Below are positions 44,793 to 53,907 of a stretch of DNA of 64,000 nucleotides, in pieces. The translations under genes and the position numbers were made by a program. Each line of letters begins with the position of its first letter. The first letter of the stretch is position 1. Location: contig NZ_AP027728.1 in NCBI RefSeq assembly GCF_030296555.1, forward strand, positions 186,001 through 250,000. Direction: 5' to 3'. The notes below the pieces were generated by a model. That model did not search any database. It worked only from the letters and a program-made list of their open reading frames with translations, and was not told the DNA's origin. Origin of the DNA: Microbacterium suwonense. Its GTDB lineage: Bacteria; Actinomycetota; Actinomycetes; Actinomycetales; Microbacteriaceae.

Positions 44793-45946
44793 AGCGGCGG
44801 CTCGCGATCGGCGGCGCTATGGTCGGTGCTGCTGGTGCAGCCCTGGGATGGACGATCGCGCGGAAGCTAACAACACCAGTCGGGCCACGCCGTTTCAAGC
44901 TGACCTTGCGCAGCGTTGAGGTCAATGGTGATCGCCAACTTCTTCTGCTCGACCGTACTTGCGATACCGAAGCGCCCGGCACCTACAATCTCTGGTTTGA
45001 ACGCGGCGGATGGGCGCAACTCGGCAACGAAGTCGAGGATCGTGGTCAGAACCAAGTCGCGCGCGCCCTCGTGGGAGTGTCACCAGGGCTCACGCCGCGA
45101 GCTGGTGATCGAGTCTCGTGGAGCGGCATCTACTACGCCACACCCGCCGATGCCGGGCTCGATGCCCGCGACATCTCGATCGTGACGCCGGTGGGCTCGG
45201 CGCCTGCATGGCGCGTCGACGGTGATCTATCCACCTGGGCGATTCACGTCCACGGACTTGGCAGCCCCCGAGCGGGCACACTCCGTGGCGTACAGGTCGC
45301 GACGGAACTAGGACTCACGTCACTCGTGGTGAGTTACCACAACGATGGGGAAGGGCCCACCGCGGGACGTGGTCGGTCCACACTTGGCGCCACCGAAGTC
45401 GAAGACATTGAGGCAGCGATCGGATACGCGGTTCGCCGTGGAGCAGAACGGATCGTGCTGTTCGGCTGGTCTATGGGAGCTGCGATCGCACTGCAGGTTG
45501 CGCATCGGTCTGACTATGCACCACTGGTAGTGGGACTTGTCCTCGATTCGCCGGTGCTCGACTGGGTGGAGGTCATCAAGGCAAACTGCAAGCGCGCTGG
45601 GCTCCCGGGTGGCGCTGGTCTGCTTGCCGTTCCGTGGCTCACCCTCGGCACGCTCGCCCGACTACTGGGGTTGCCTGTTCGCATCCCGCTACGAGAATTC
45701 GACTGGGTGACCCGCGCCGAGGAACTCGCCGTGCCGAAACTCATCCTTCACGGCAGTCACGATGACTCGGTACCGATCAGATTGTCGTCGGTGCTCGCAG
45801 AACGTCGTAAGGACCTGGTGCAGTTGGAAGTATTCGACGCCGGGCACACGCTGGCCTGGAACTCGGACTCTCAGCGATGGAAATCTTCTGTCTCGACTTG
45901 GTTGTCCGAGGGGCCACTGGCCGGAATCAGACGTCCGGAGCGCTGA
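44789..45946 (+). CDS. Alpha/beta hydrolase, membrane-anchored
   Basis: A 385-aa alpha/beta-hydrolase-fold enzyme with an N-terminal hydrophobic anchor (LAIGGAMVGAAGAALGWTI). The catalytic triad is Ser in LFGWSMGAAIA, Asp in LHGSHDDSVP and His in DAGHTLAWN. A peptidase or esterase role is possible; substrate unknown. ATG 44789 overlaps the previous stop (ATGA). The 3' end overlaps the convergent ASCH gene by 20 bp. Membrane protein plus surface hydrolase behind an XRE-ImmA pair is a recurrent-looking set whose purpose is not known to me. Confidence 0.8.
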   Translation: MKRRLAIGGAMVGAAGAALGWTIARKLTTPVGPRRFKLTLRSVEVNGDRQLLLLDRTCDTEAPGTYNLWFERGGWAQLGNEVEDRGQNQVARALVGVSPGLTPRAGDRVSWSGIYYATPADAGLDARDISIVTPVGSAPAWRVDGDLSTWAIHVHGLGSPRAGTLRGVQVATELGLTSLVVSYHNDGEGPTAGRGRSTLGATEVEDIEAAIGYAVRRGAERIVLFGWSMGAAIALQVAHRSDYAPLVVGLVLDSPVLDWVEVIKANCKRAGLPGGAGLLAVPWLTLGTLARLLGLPVRIPLREFDWVTRAEELAVPKLILHGSHDDSVPIRLSSVLAERRKDLVQLEVFDAGHTLAWNSDSQRWKSSVSTWLSEGPLAGIRRPER

Positions 45947-46358
45947 GCTGCTTCGCCTGCTCGACCTGCTCGGTGGCCAGATAGCGGAAACTTTGCGAGG
46001 GTTCGATACCGAGTACCGTCCTGAGTGAATTGAGCGGCACCGGTTGTTCCCAGGAGTCTGGGCAGTCAACCTCCAAGAGCGTCGATTCGTCGGCGCCTTC
46101 GAGGTACGCGTTGAGGTCGCTCTCGCTAATACCAATGTCCGATCCATGCAATCCCCACACGCAATCAGGGTTCACCTTGATCGTTCGCCGAAGACGCACG
46201 GTGCCGAGGACCGCTTTCTCAGGGGAACTTGAATACAGAACGACTGTGGTTCCCGGATCGATGTATGGGAACCTGCGCCGTACTTCGATCGTCTTGCGTC
46301 CCTCTAGGATCGCCCGAGCGAACTGCGGCTTTATCGATAAGAGTAATGCTCGGGTCAT
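45927..46358 (-). CDS. ASCH-domain protein
   Basis: A 143-aa ASCH-superfamily protein (related to PUA/EVE RNA-binding folds): LLLSIKPQFARAILEGRKTI, EVRRRFPYIDPGTTVVLYSS and AVLGTVRLRRTI. ASCH domains are thought to bind RNA or modified nucleic acids. ATG 46358 overlaps the GNAT-PIN stop (ATGA), so it is the last gene of the restriction-type operon. The protein is complete. Confidence 0.8.
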   Translation of the reverse strand: MTRALLLSIKPQFARAILEGRKTIEVRRRFPYIDPGTTVVLYSSSPEKAVLGTVRLRRTIKVNPDCVWGLHGSDIGISESDLNAYLEGADESTLLEVDCPDSWEQPVPLNSLRTVLGIEPSQSFRYLATEQVEQAKQLSAPDV

Positions 46359-48396
46359 CGCTCAGCCCACCTCGGTTGCATCCGCATGATGTCGTCGAAC
46401 ACGCCGGGTGTCGCTCGACGGGCGGTGATCTTGGAAGTTGTCACGTCGTGCTTCCTCAGGATGCGATCGAGTGTCGCGCGATCAATGGGCCTTTCAAGTA
46501 GCTGTGTGTCCTCGACCCGCCATACCGCCACTTTCCCGTTCTTTGAGTGTGCCTCGATCTCTCTGGTTCGAAGTGTGCCGATCGCTCGATACTGCTCAAT
46601 CGCTGTCTCTACTGGAAGCGTCGTTGCCTCTACGACGCGTGAGTGTGCAACCACGGCACGGACAGCTGAAGCTTTATGTCCCTTCGGGTCCCAGCTGACG
46701 TACCATAAGACTCGCGAAGGCACCTCTTGAACTCCCTTCGGAGCGGCGAAGTAGACGACTTGCCGCGCGAAGCCCAATGCTCGCTTCTCACGTGTGTTGA
46801 ACAGAGTGTCGTTGTAGCCGATGAGTTCGCGTGCGTACTTGGGCTGGATAGGTACGATGTGGACCGGAATGTCGCGTGCTATGAGGACCTGGGGCCAGTT
46901 GATTCGCTCATACTCGCTGACCTCGGTCGCGGTGATCGCTCGCGCGGCGGCATCAGGCGAAGCCAGCCAGGATAGCTTCACGCGCGGCACCTGTCCGGTG
47001 AAACCGTCAGCGTGCAATGCAGACCTCAGTGCCGGTGAGAGAGCTTGATCGGTAATGGAGATGCTGTCGGCGCCCTGCTCCAACGCGCGCCAGCGAAGAT
47101 GACGTACCAGCTGGAACGCGATGGTTTCGCCAAGCGAACCACTACCGACTCGCAGTATCGGAACGAGGAGCGTCGCGCCACGTTGCTCAGTTGCAAGTAG
47201 TGCCCAGAGGCGAGATCTCTCGTCGACGAGTACCTGTAGCCCGAACTCTGACGGCTTGGCGAGTATCGCCTGGAGCCGTCGGCGGAAAGCCTTACCCTTC
47301 TCAGAAGAGGTGCGCTCCACGAAGGCTTCTTCGAGCCGCGACGACAGCGACGCCACTTTCTCCCACTGGAGGCCCACGGCCTCCAGTTGCTCGGAACGGA
47401 ATCTAAATGGTGGCGCTGGGGGCATCAGTCGTTGAATGAGGTCGACGGGGCGAAGCACCTCGGTTCCGAACTCAGCTTCGATCCATGTCTCGCAGGCTGC
47501 AATAAGGTTCGAGTCACGGGTTACGAAGAACTCTGCTCCAGCAAGGATTGCGTCGGCGAGATGCTTGACGTCATCAGCCAGGCTGGCGTCGCCCGTCGTG
47601 AGCCGTTCCGGCATTCTTCGAAGGAGTTCGGATGCGAGGCCGCGCATCCCTCCCTCTCTTCGGAGCGTTACAAGGCCATTCAAGGCCTCACGAACCCTGT
47701 CGCGCTCGCTCTCTGGTTGTAATCGATCGATGTCTGAAGCGACTTCGGGGAGATCGTCAACTCAACTTCATCGATAAGCCAATCCGCTTCAAGACCGAGT
47801 GACTCTTCACGTTCAGGGCGTTCGAGCGCGCTTGAACAGTACAGGTCGATGATGACGTTTGAATCGAGTACAGCTTTCGGCTTTGTTGAGTCGTACAGCG
47901 CACTCTCAAACAAGTCGAGTTGGCCAATGGATCGCGTCCAAATGGTGAGTGTTGACCCAGCCTTTGCGCGGCCGGGCCGCTGTCCCGCTGGCGCCATGTC
48001 GAGCGAACGCCAGAAATCATCGAGCCCATAGTCCACGCGGCAGTGGGCGGTTATCATCGTGCGAGCGGGGTTCAAGTCAATGACTTTGTTCACCATTGCT
48101 CTCGCCAAGCCAGACCGCCGGGCAGAGTCGCCAACGCAAACGTGAACAAGCCGGATGAGATGCCGCCGAGGCGTACTGAAGAGCACATACCCGGCGATCT
48201 CACCGTCGATAAGCCCGAGGACGAGTTGTCCCTTGTTTCCGGCTGCTTCAAAGGCAGCGTAGGGGAGATGCCCCAGCGTGGCCCTGCCCTCCCGGTGAAG
48301 TCCGATGACAGCCTCGAAGTCTTGGCCGTGAGACGGAGACTTAGGGTCCCATACGCGGGTCGAGAGGGAACGAGGGACTGAAAGTTCAGCGGTCAT
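46355..48396 (-). CDS. GNAT-PIN-GNAT-like fusion protein (frameshifted)
   Basis: One long protein of about 680 aa after repair. N-terminal GNAT acetyltransferase (residues about 25-140; VCVGDSARRSGLARAMV is the acetyl-CoA loop), then a PIN ribonuclease domain (about 170-330; acidic residues in VLDSNVIID, DDVKHLADAI and FVTRDSNLI), then a second GNAT-like region (VGSGSLGETIAFQLVRHLRW) and an unrecognised C-terminal domain. As given, the frame breaks after ELTISP: one added C in the CCCC run of TCCCCGAAG (near 47741) restores EVASDIDRLQPESERDRV. PIN domains cleave RNA and are typical toxins. Operon context suggests a defence or toxin function. Confidence 0.75.
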
Positions 48397-48441
48397 GTCA
48401 CCACCTCGCCCCTCGATAACGGTCGAAGCTGCGGCGTTGAG

Positions 48442-51318
48442 TCATCCCGCTTTCACCGCCCACCGGATGGTGAGAATGTGTTTTCGTTCGTCGGTGCCCT
48501 TCAGCGCCTGCTCGATCATGTCGAGGTAGTCGTCGGCCTTCTGCCTCAGCGCATCGCGCTCAACCTTGAAATCGTCGTAGAGTGCCTCGGCCCGACGTGC
48601 GAGTCGTTGTGCCTCCTTGCGGAGTTTGAGTCGCTCCGAAAGGTCATCGGTCCTGCGCTCGCGGGCGCGGGCGTCTTCTTCTTCCTTGTTGAGCTTGCGC
48701 ACTTCGGCTTCGTACTTGGCCTTGTGATCCTTTAGTCGTGATTCGACGAGGTCTCCCTGTTCAATGTTGAACTGGGCTGTTCGATTCTGTACCTCGACGT
48801 TGAATGCTTCACTTTGTTGCGTGAGCGCAGGCTGCAGGATCGTCGTGTCGATGTGGTCCGAACTGGACACTTCTACGCAGGTGAGATCGAGAAGCTGCTC
48901 GACTTGCTCGGCGTCCAGCATCATGCCGCTGTCGGTGCGACCAGCGCCAAGTACATATGACTCGGTGACTGTGTCGTTTCCCGAGCGCATCGTGAACGTC
49001 AGCAGCTCGGCAGTCAGGATGCCTTGTTCGCCGACAAGTTCGCGCGTAGAGGCAGCAACACGATCCGAGTCCGCAATAGAGAAGATGAGGTTCGCGGCTG
49101 GAGCCTCTTCGGCGAGTGCGGTTTGCACTACGAACTGTCCGAGGTCGCTGCCGTAGCGGTACTGGTGTGCACCACGTTGTGGCTTCGACTTGAAGAAGTA
49201 CTTCCCGGTCGGAATCCCATCGGCAGGGGCGCGCGTGAGCGTGAAGTTGTGCCCGCCGGAATCGAACTCCGCGAATGAGTCGAGTTGGCGGCGCGTCACC
49301 TGCAGCAAGAGCTGCTCAAACTTGTTGAGCACGACCCCCTGTTGGGTGTCGTAGCTCTTGAGCTTGTCCTGCACATTCGGGTCTAGGTTGTCGAACACGC
49401 GGGCCCGGGTCGAACTCATCTCTTGGCTGATCTCAGCTTCGTACTGGCGCTCCAGTTCATTGAACGCGTGATTGATCTCATCGGCAGTGCGGCACCGCTC
49501 AAGGATCGCGGCGATGGACTTCTCGAAATCGAGTCCGTCCTCGATCGACCCGAGCACCTCGTCAGACGCCCCAAATACGGATGTGAACAGGTTGAACTTC
49601 TCGGTGAGGAGCTCAAGGATGCGCTCTTCGGCGAGGTTCCCTTGATTGGAGAAGTTCACGACGATCACGTTGTGTTGCTGCCCGAATCGGTGCACACGAC
49701 CGATACGTTGCTCGACGCGCTGCGGGTTCCAGGGAAGGTCGTAGTTCACGAGCATCGAGCAGAACTGCAGGTTGATGCCCTCGGCGGCCGCTTCCGTGGC
49801 GATCATGATCGTGCCGCGCTCGCGGAACTCGTCGACGAGTGCTTTGCGCCGATCCGCTGACGGGTTGCCCGTGATGAGGTCCGACCCGTCGTTCGCTTCC
49901 AACCAGGCACGGTAGATCTCGGTCGCTTCGGGAGAATTGTTTGCGCCGTTGAAGAGCACCAGCCCGTCCCCGCGTCCTGCTTCCCGCAGTGCGGCGGCCA
50001 GGTATTCCTGTGTCTTCGTGGAGTCGGTGAAGATGATCGCCTTCTGCGGGGCGCCGATCTCGGCAAGTTTCGCTAACCCCTGGTCGAGGGCGTCCAAGAG
50101 CTTGACTGCCTTCTGGTTCACGGTGATCGACCGGGCGAGTTCCGCGTAGGATCGCAGTTCCGCGACCTCGGCTGCGATCTCCTTGCGGGTAGTCTCAACA
50201 GCCGCGGATTGCTCGGGCGAAGGGAGTGCGAATAGGGTCGACTCGGATGCCTCGATCTCTTCGTCCGTCATGTCTTCATCGACCAGCGCTCCGCGGTTCG
50301 AACGGCGGCGACCGGATTCGAGTTCCGCTTCAAGCCTGTTTGCGACGCCTTCGAGCGTTGACGCGACGGCATACGTGGACGATCCGAGTCGTTTACGCAG
50401 AATCAGCGCCGACAGGTGCCGCTGAGAACTCGCGAATGCGTAGAGGAACGGGCGCTGAAGATATGAGTTGACCTTGTTGTAGAGGTCTTGCTCCGCTGGG
50501 GACGGCATGAAGCCGAATGTGAGCGGCATGCGTTCGGTAAAGCGAATGTACTTCTGTGCATCCTTGCGAAGCGTCCGTTTCGCAAGGTGCGAAATGCGCA
50601 TGGAGAGATCATCGTTCCCGTAGTCATCGGGATGGTCGACGTACCGCTCCTTGAACCCCTCGATCGAGTGAAAGAACTCCGGATCAAACACCGAAACGAG
50701 GCCATACAGCTCTTCGAGCCGGTTCTGCAGCGGCGTCGCGGTGAGCAAGAGCGACTTCCCAGCCGAGGCCATCACCTCGGCCACAGCCTGTGCAATCTTC
50801 GCGTCGCCCTTCCAGAAGGACCGCAGGCGGTGCGCTTCATCCGCGACAACAAGATCCCAATGCCGGGCAAGATCATCGACATTGCGTAATACGAACTCGT
50901 ATGAGCAGATCAAGACTTCACTCGCCAGACCTGCACTGGGCTTGAGGAGTTGCTCCTTGTTCTTCGAATCGATCAGCTGTGATGGGATCGCGAACTTTTC
51001 GTCCAGCTCCTGCCGCCACTGCTGGCGCAGCGACGATGGCGCGATGATCAGGACCCGCCGTTTGCGTTCCGCCCAATACTGGCAGAGCACGATGCCCGCT
51101 TCGATGGTCTTCCCAAGACCCACCTCATCCGCCAGGATCACGCCCGGTGAGGTGGAGCTCTGCAGTGCGAAAAGTGCCGCATCGATCTGGTGAGGCTTCG
51201 GCTCGACCTGCGCGTCAAACAGCAAACCGGCGAGCTTGCCCACGTGGTCAGACGCGTACGAACGCTCCAACTGGTGCGCGTAGAACTTCGCCTGATGTGC
51301 GGTCAGCGATATCGCCAA
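48442..51318 (-). CDS. SNF2-family helicase of the restriction operon
   Basis: A 958-aa SWI2/SNF2-type ATPase. Motifs: I DEVGLGKTIEAGI, II VVADEAHRLRSFW, III LLLTATPLQNRLEELYG, V IATEAAAEGINLQFC and VI VEQRIGRVHRFGQ. A long charged coiled-coil follows (about residues 845-935). It moves along double-stranded DNA. Located between Res and the GNAT-PIN gene in the same orientation with 9- to 45-bp gaps. DISARM (DrmD) and RapA-like proteins share this ATPase type, but the other DISARM genes are absent. Confidence 0.88.
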   Translation of the reverse strand: MAISLTAHQAKFYAHQLERSYASDHVGKLAGLLFDAQVEPKPHQIDAALFALQSSTSPGVILADEVGLGKTIEAGIVLCQYWAERKRRVLIIAPSSLRQQWRQELDEKFAIPSQLIDSKNKEQLLKPSAGLASEVLICSYEFVLRNVDDLARHWDLVVADEAHRLRSFWKGDAKIAQAVAEVMASAGKSLLLTATPLQNRLEELYGLVSVFDPEFFHSIEGFKERYVDHPDDYGNDDLSMRISHLAKRTLRKDAQKYIRFTERMPLTFGFMPSPAEQDLYNKVNSYLQRPFLYAFASSQRHLSALILRKRLGSSTYAVASTLEGVANRLEAELESGRRRSNRGALVDEDMTDEEIEASESTLFALPSPEQSAAVETTRKEIAAEVAELRSYAELARSITVNQKAVKLLDALDQGLAKLAEIGAPQKAIIFTDSTKTQEYLAAALREAGRGDGLVLFNGANNSPEATEIYRAWLEANDGSDLITGNPSADRRKALVDEFRERGTIMIATEAAAEGINLQFCSMLVNYDLPWNPQRVEQRIGRVHRFGQQHNVIVVNFSNQGNLAEERILELLTEKFNLFTSVFGASDEVLGSIEDGLDFEKSIAAILERCRTADEINHAFNELERQYEAEISQEMSSTRARVFDNLDPNVQDKLKSYDTQQGVVLNKFEQLLLQVTRRQLDSFAEFDSGGHNFTLTRAPADGIPTGKYFFKSKPQRGAHQYRYGSDLGQFVVQTALAEEAPAANLIFSIADSDRVAASTRELVGEQGILTAELLTFTMRSGNDTVTESYVLGAGRTDSGMMLDAEQVEQLLDLTCVEVSSSDHIDTTILQPALTQQSEAFNVEVQNRTAQFNIEQGDLVESRLKDHKAKYEAEVRKLNKEEEDARARERRTDDLSERLKLRKEAQRLARRAEALYDDFKVERDALRQKADDYLDMIEQALKGTDERKHILTIRWAVKAG

Positions 51319-51327
51319 GATCCAGCC

Positions 51328-53907
51328 TTACCGGTAGTCGCTGGACAGGTCGGACTCGTACAGTGCCTTCGCGTCATGCACGTCACGGATCGCTTCACGC
51401 ACCTGGTCACGCTTCAGATCGAGCACCCGGTACACGCCATTCGTCTCGGCCACGGACTCGATTCGCCGGAACTCGTTGCCGTAGTGTTCCGCGAAGTCGG
51501 CAAGCCCACGGAGCTTTGGCATCGCATCAGCGAGGTGGTGCCCATGCGGATCGACCAAATCAACAACCACCCCGTTCTGCCCCTCAGCGAAGAAGACGAA
51601 ATCTGGCCGAAGCGCTTTCCAGTTGCGCGCTCCATCCATGTAGGCGATCGCGAGCGACTCCTTCACCGCGCGATCCGGGTTGCGCCACCATCCAACGAAG
51701 CCATTGCGGCCGGACTCGGCCGCGAACACGTGGCGCTCCCACGAGTTCAGCTCAACCGGATAGTCACCGGCATCGGTCACCATCAGATGGTTGCGGTAGA
51801 CAGGCAGATCGGTCTCAGAGCCGTCGGCCTCGCGTGCCTTGGTTTCTGCCTGCCCGGTCTTTGGGCTGACGAGGCTGATGCGCTCGGGCTCCGTCGACAT
51901 GCCCTCAAGACGGTCATACTCGGCCTGCTTATCGTCGCTGAGGTTCTTTCGATCGACTCGCGTGTCGGTCAGCCAAGTGCGTGCCAGGCGATCGGCTTCA
52001 GCTTCGACACTCACCACGATGTCGGGTACGAGCCCGATCGCCGCGACCTCGATGTATGCCTCAAGCAGGTCGTCTTCGATGGCATCTTCGGGCACCAGGA
52101 AGTCCACGTACGACGAGCACAAGGCCGGGCTCAGGTGACGTTCAGCGACCTTGTACGCCTCGGTGATGGCGCGAGTATCGGCAGCGAGTTCGAAGGACGA
52201 GTTCACCCACAGTCCACCGCCCAGCCGCGCTCGCAGCTCTTCCCCCGACATCGTCAGCACGTCTTCGCGAGCGCGATCCACCTGCGCCTTGTACTGCATG
52301 GCGCGTGATGCGACCACGTTGTTCAGTTCGTCATGTGCGCGTTTGAGTGCCTGGTCGACGACCTTGTCCTTGGTGAGGGCGGCAGCAAGCGCGGTTAACC
52401 GTTTGATCGGCTTGCTGCGGTGCTTCGGGATCGTGACCGTGGGCAGTGCTTCGAATTTCTCCCAGACTTCCGCGGGGAGTTCTAGGTTGGGGTGCAACAG
52501 CACCGGGTCGAACAGTACCCGGCGCCCTTCGCCGCCTCCACTGTCGCCCTCGTCGTCCTTCGATGTGGCGCCGTGCATGAGCATCTCGGCGACACGCATC
52601 GCCGTGGTGCGGTCGAAGTACGGCAGCATGCAGTCAACCGAGTTGAGGACCTCGTTGCCGGGGATACGTCGTGCGAGTGGCGTGCGGATCATGCGCCCAA
52701 GAAGCTGTGTGATGTTCGTGGGGTCGGAGGCCGGTCGGAACGACACCAGCACCTCGGCGCGCGGGCAGTCCCACCCCGTCGAGATTGCCGACTTTGCGAT
52801 CAGCACCCGCACATGCGTGGAGTCCTGTACACGCTGAGGTTCGATGTACGGAATGGTGTAGCCACCGACCTTGAGGTCTTGGTGTTCGCCGAACACGTTT
52901 GCGATCGCGCCGTGGTCGAGTTCGGGCCACGACTCCAGGATCGTGTCAATCGTGCGCACCAATGTTTCGTCGCTCGGCTTGTCGGCCATCTGCACGACCA
53001 GGAGCGGCACCACGGCGTCAGCTTCCTCCTGCTCTCGCGTGTAGGCATCCCACGCGCGGCCCGCCTCACGAATCTTCTCCACGGCACGCCGCAGCAGCAC
53101 CGTGTCGAACGCACCTGACTCCGCCGGAATCGACAACACAATGTCGTCCTTCAACAGGCCCGACGCCTGCACCAATGCCGAATCGACCTCGACGCTCGGC
53201 AGCGCGGTGCGATTCGTGACCGACTTCATCGCCTGATCGAAGCGTTCCACGGTCGCAGAGATACCGAACACGATCGGAATTGGGGGTACCTGCCCTTGGC
53301 CGTTGATGAGCCGCTGCACAATCGTGGAGCGATCACGCTGCGGCTTCATTCCACGGTGCGCCTCATCAAGCACCAGATACAGGGTGAGTTCCTTGTTCTC
53401 GATCGTGTTGATGATCGTGTCGTAGATGTTCGACTGCATCTCATCGGGCGCGGGCGTCAGCTCGTCGATCGTGGCGCTCGGATCAAGCCTGGCACCGGCA
53501 CCCTTCACGAGGTTCGAAGTCTTGCTGAGCTTCTGAGTGTTCAGAAAGTAGACGTGCCCCGGCTGAAACGAAGTCTCACGGAAGTCATTCGTGATGAGCT
53601 TCAGACGCCAATCCAGTTCGCTGGATGCTGCCTGAATGCGTGCTCGTGACTGTTCATTCAGTGACGGGTCATCAGAGAACCACAGCACGACCGCACCAGG
53701 GTCCGCGGCGAAGTCGAACTCGTCAGAACCCGAAATCAGTGCTTCGATCACCGCAGCTGCCATGACGGTCTTGCCCGCACCAGTCGTCGCCGACAGTGAG
53801 AACTGCGAAAGCGACCCGTAGCGCTGGTACATGTCCTTCGCCTGCGCCAGGTTTCTGAGCACATTGCCGACGGCTTCAGCTTGGTAGTCCTTGAGTGTGT
53901 ACCGCAT
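51328..53907 (-). CDS. res: Type III-like restriction subunit (DEAD/DEAH helicase, Res)
   Basis: An 859-aa superfamily 2 helicase with an endonuclease-like tail. Motifs: I LSATTGAGKTVMAAA, II LVLDEAHRGMKP, III FGISATVERF, and VI QLLGRMIRTPLARR. The C-terminal domain (about 730-840) reads RPDFVFF and VVVDLVDPHGHHL, where type III Res proteins carry PD and (D/E)xK; the lysine position is valine here, so the cleavage chemistry may differ or be lost. It starts one base into the mod stop (ATGA-type overlap at 53907) and forms the restriction half of the mod-res pair. Confidence 0.88.
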   Translation of the reverse strand: MRYTLKDYQAEAVGNVLRNLAQAKDMYQRYGSLSQFSLSATTGAGKTVMAAAVIEALISGSDEFDFAADPGAVVLWFSDDPSLNEQSRARIQAASSELDWRLKLITNDFRETSFQPGHVYFLNTQKLSKTSNLVKGAGARLDPSATIDELTPAPDEMQSNIYDTIINTIENKELTLYLVLDEAHRGMKPQRDRSTIVQRLINGQGQVPPIPIVFGISATVERFDQAMKSVTNRTALPSVEVDSALVQASGLLKDDIVLSIPAESGAFDTVLLRRAVEKIREAGRAWDAYTREQEEADAVVPLLVVQMADKPSDETLVRTIDTILESWPELDHGAIANVFGEHQDLKVGGYTIPYIEPQRVQDSTHVRVLIAKSAISTGWDCPRAEVLVSFRPASDPTNITQLLGRMIRTPLARRIPGNEVLNSVDCMLPYFDRTTAMRVAEMLMHGATSKDDEGDSGGGEGRRVLFDPVLLHPNLELPAEVWEKFEALPTVTIPKHRSKPIKRLTALAAALTKDKVVDQALKRAHDELNNVVASRAMQYKAQVDRAREDVLTMSGEELRARLGGGLWVNSSFELAADTRAITEAYKVAERHLSPALCSSYVDFLVPEDAIEDDLLEAYIEVAAIGLVPDIVVSVEAEADRLARTWLTDTRVDRKNLSDDKQAEYDRLEGMSTEPERISLVSPKTGQAETKAREADGSETDLPVYRNHLMVTDAGDYPVELNSWERHVFAAESGRNGFVGWWRNPDRAVKESLAIAYMDGARNWKALRPDFVFFAEGQNGVVVDLVDPHGHHLADAMPKLRGLADFAEHYGNEFRRIESVAETNGVYRVLDLKRDQVREAIRDVHDAKALYESDLSSDYR

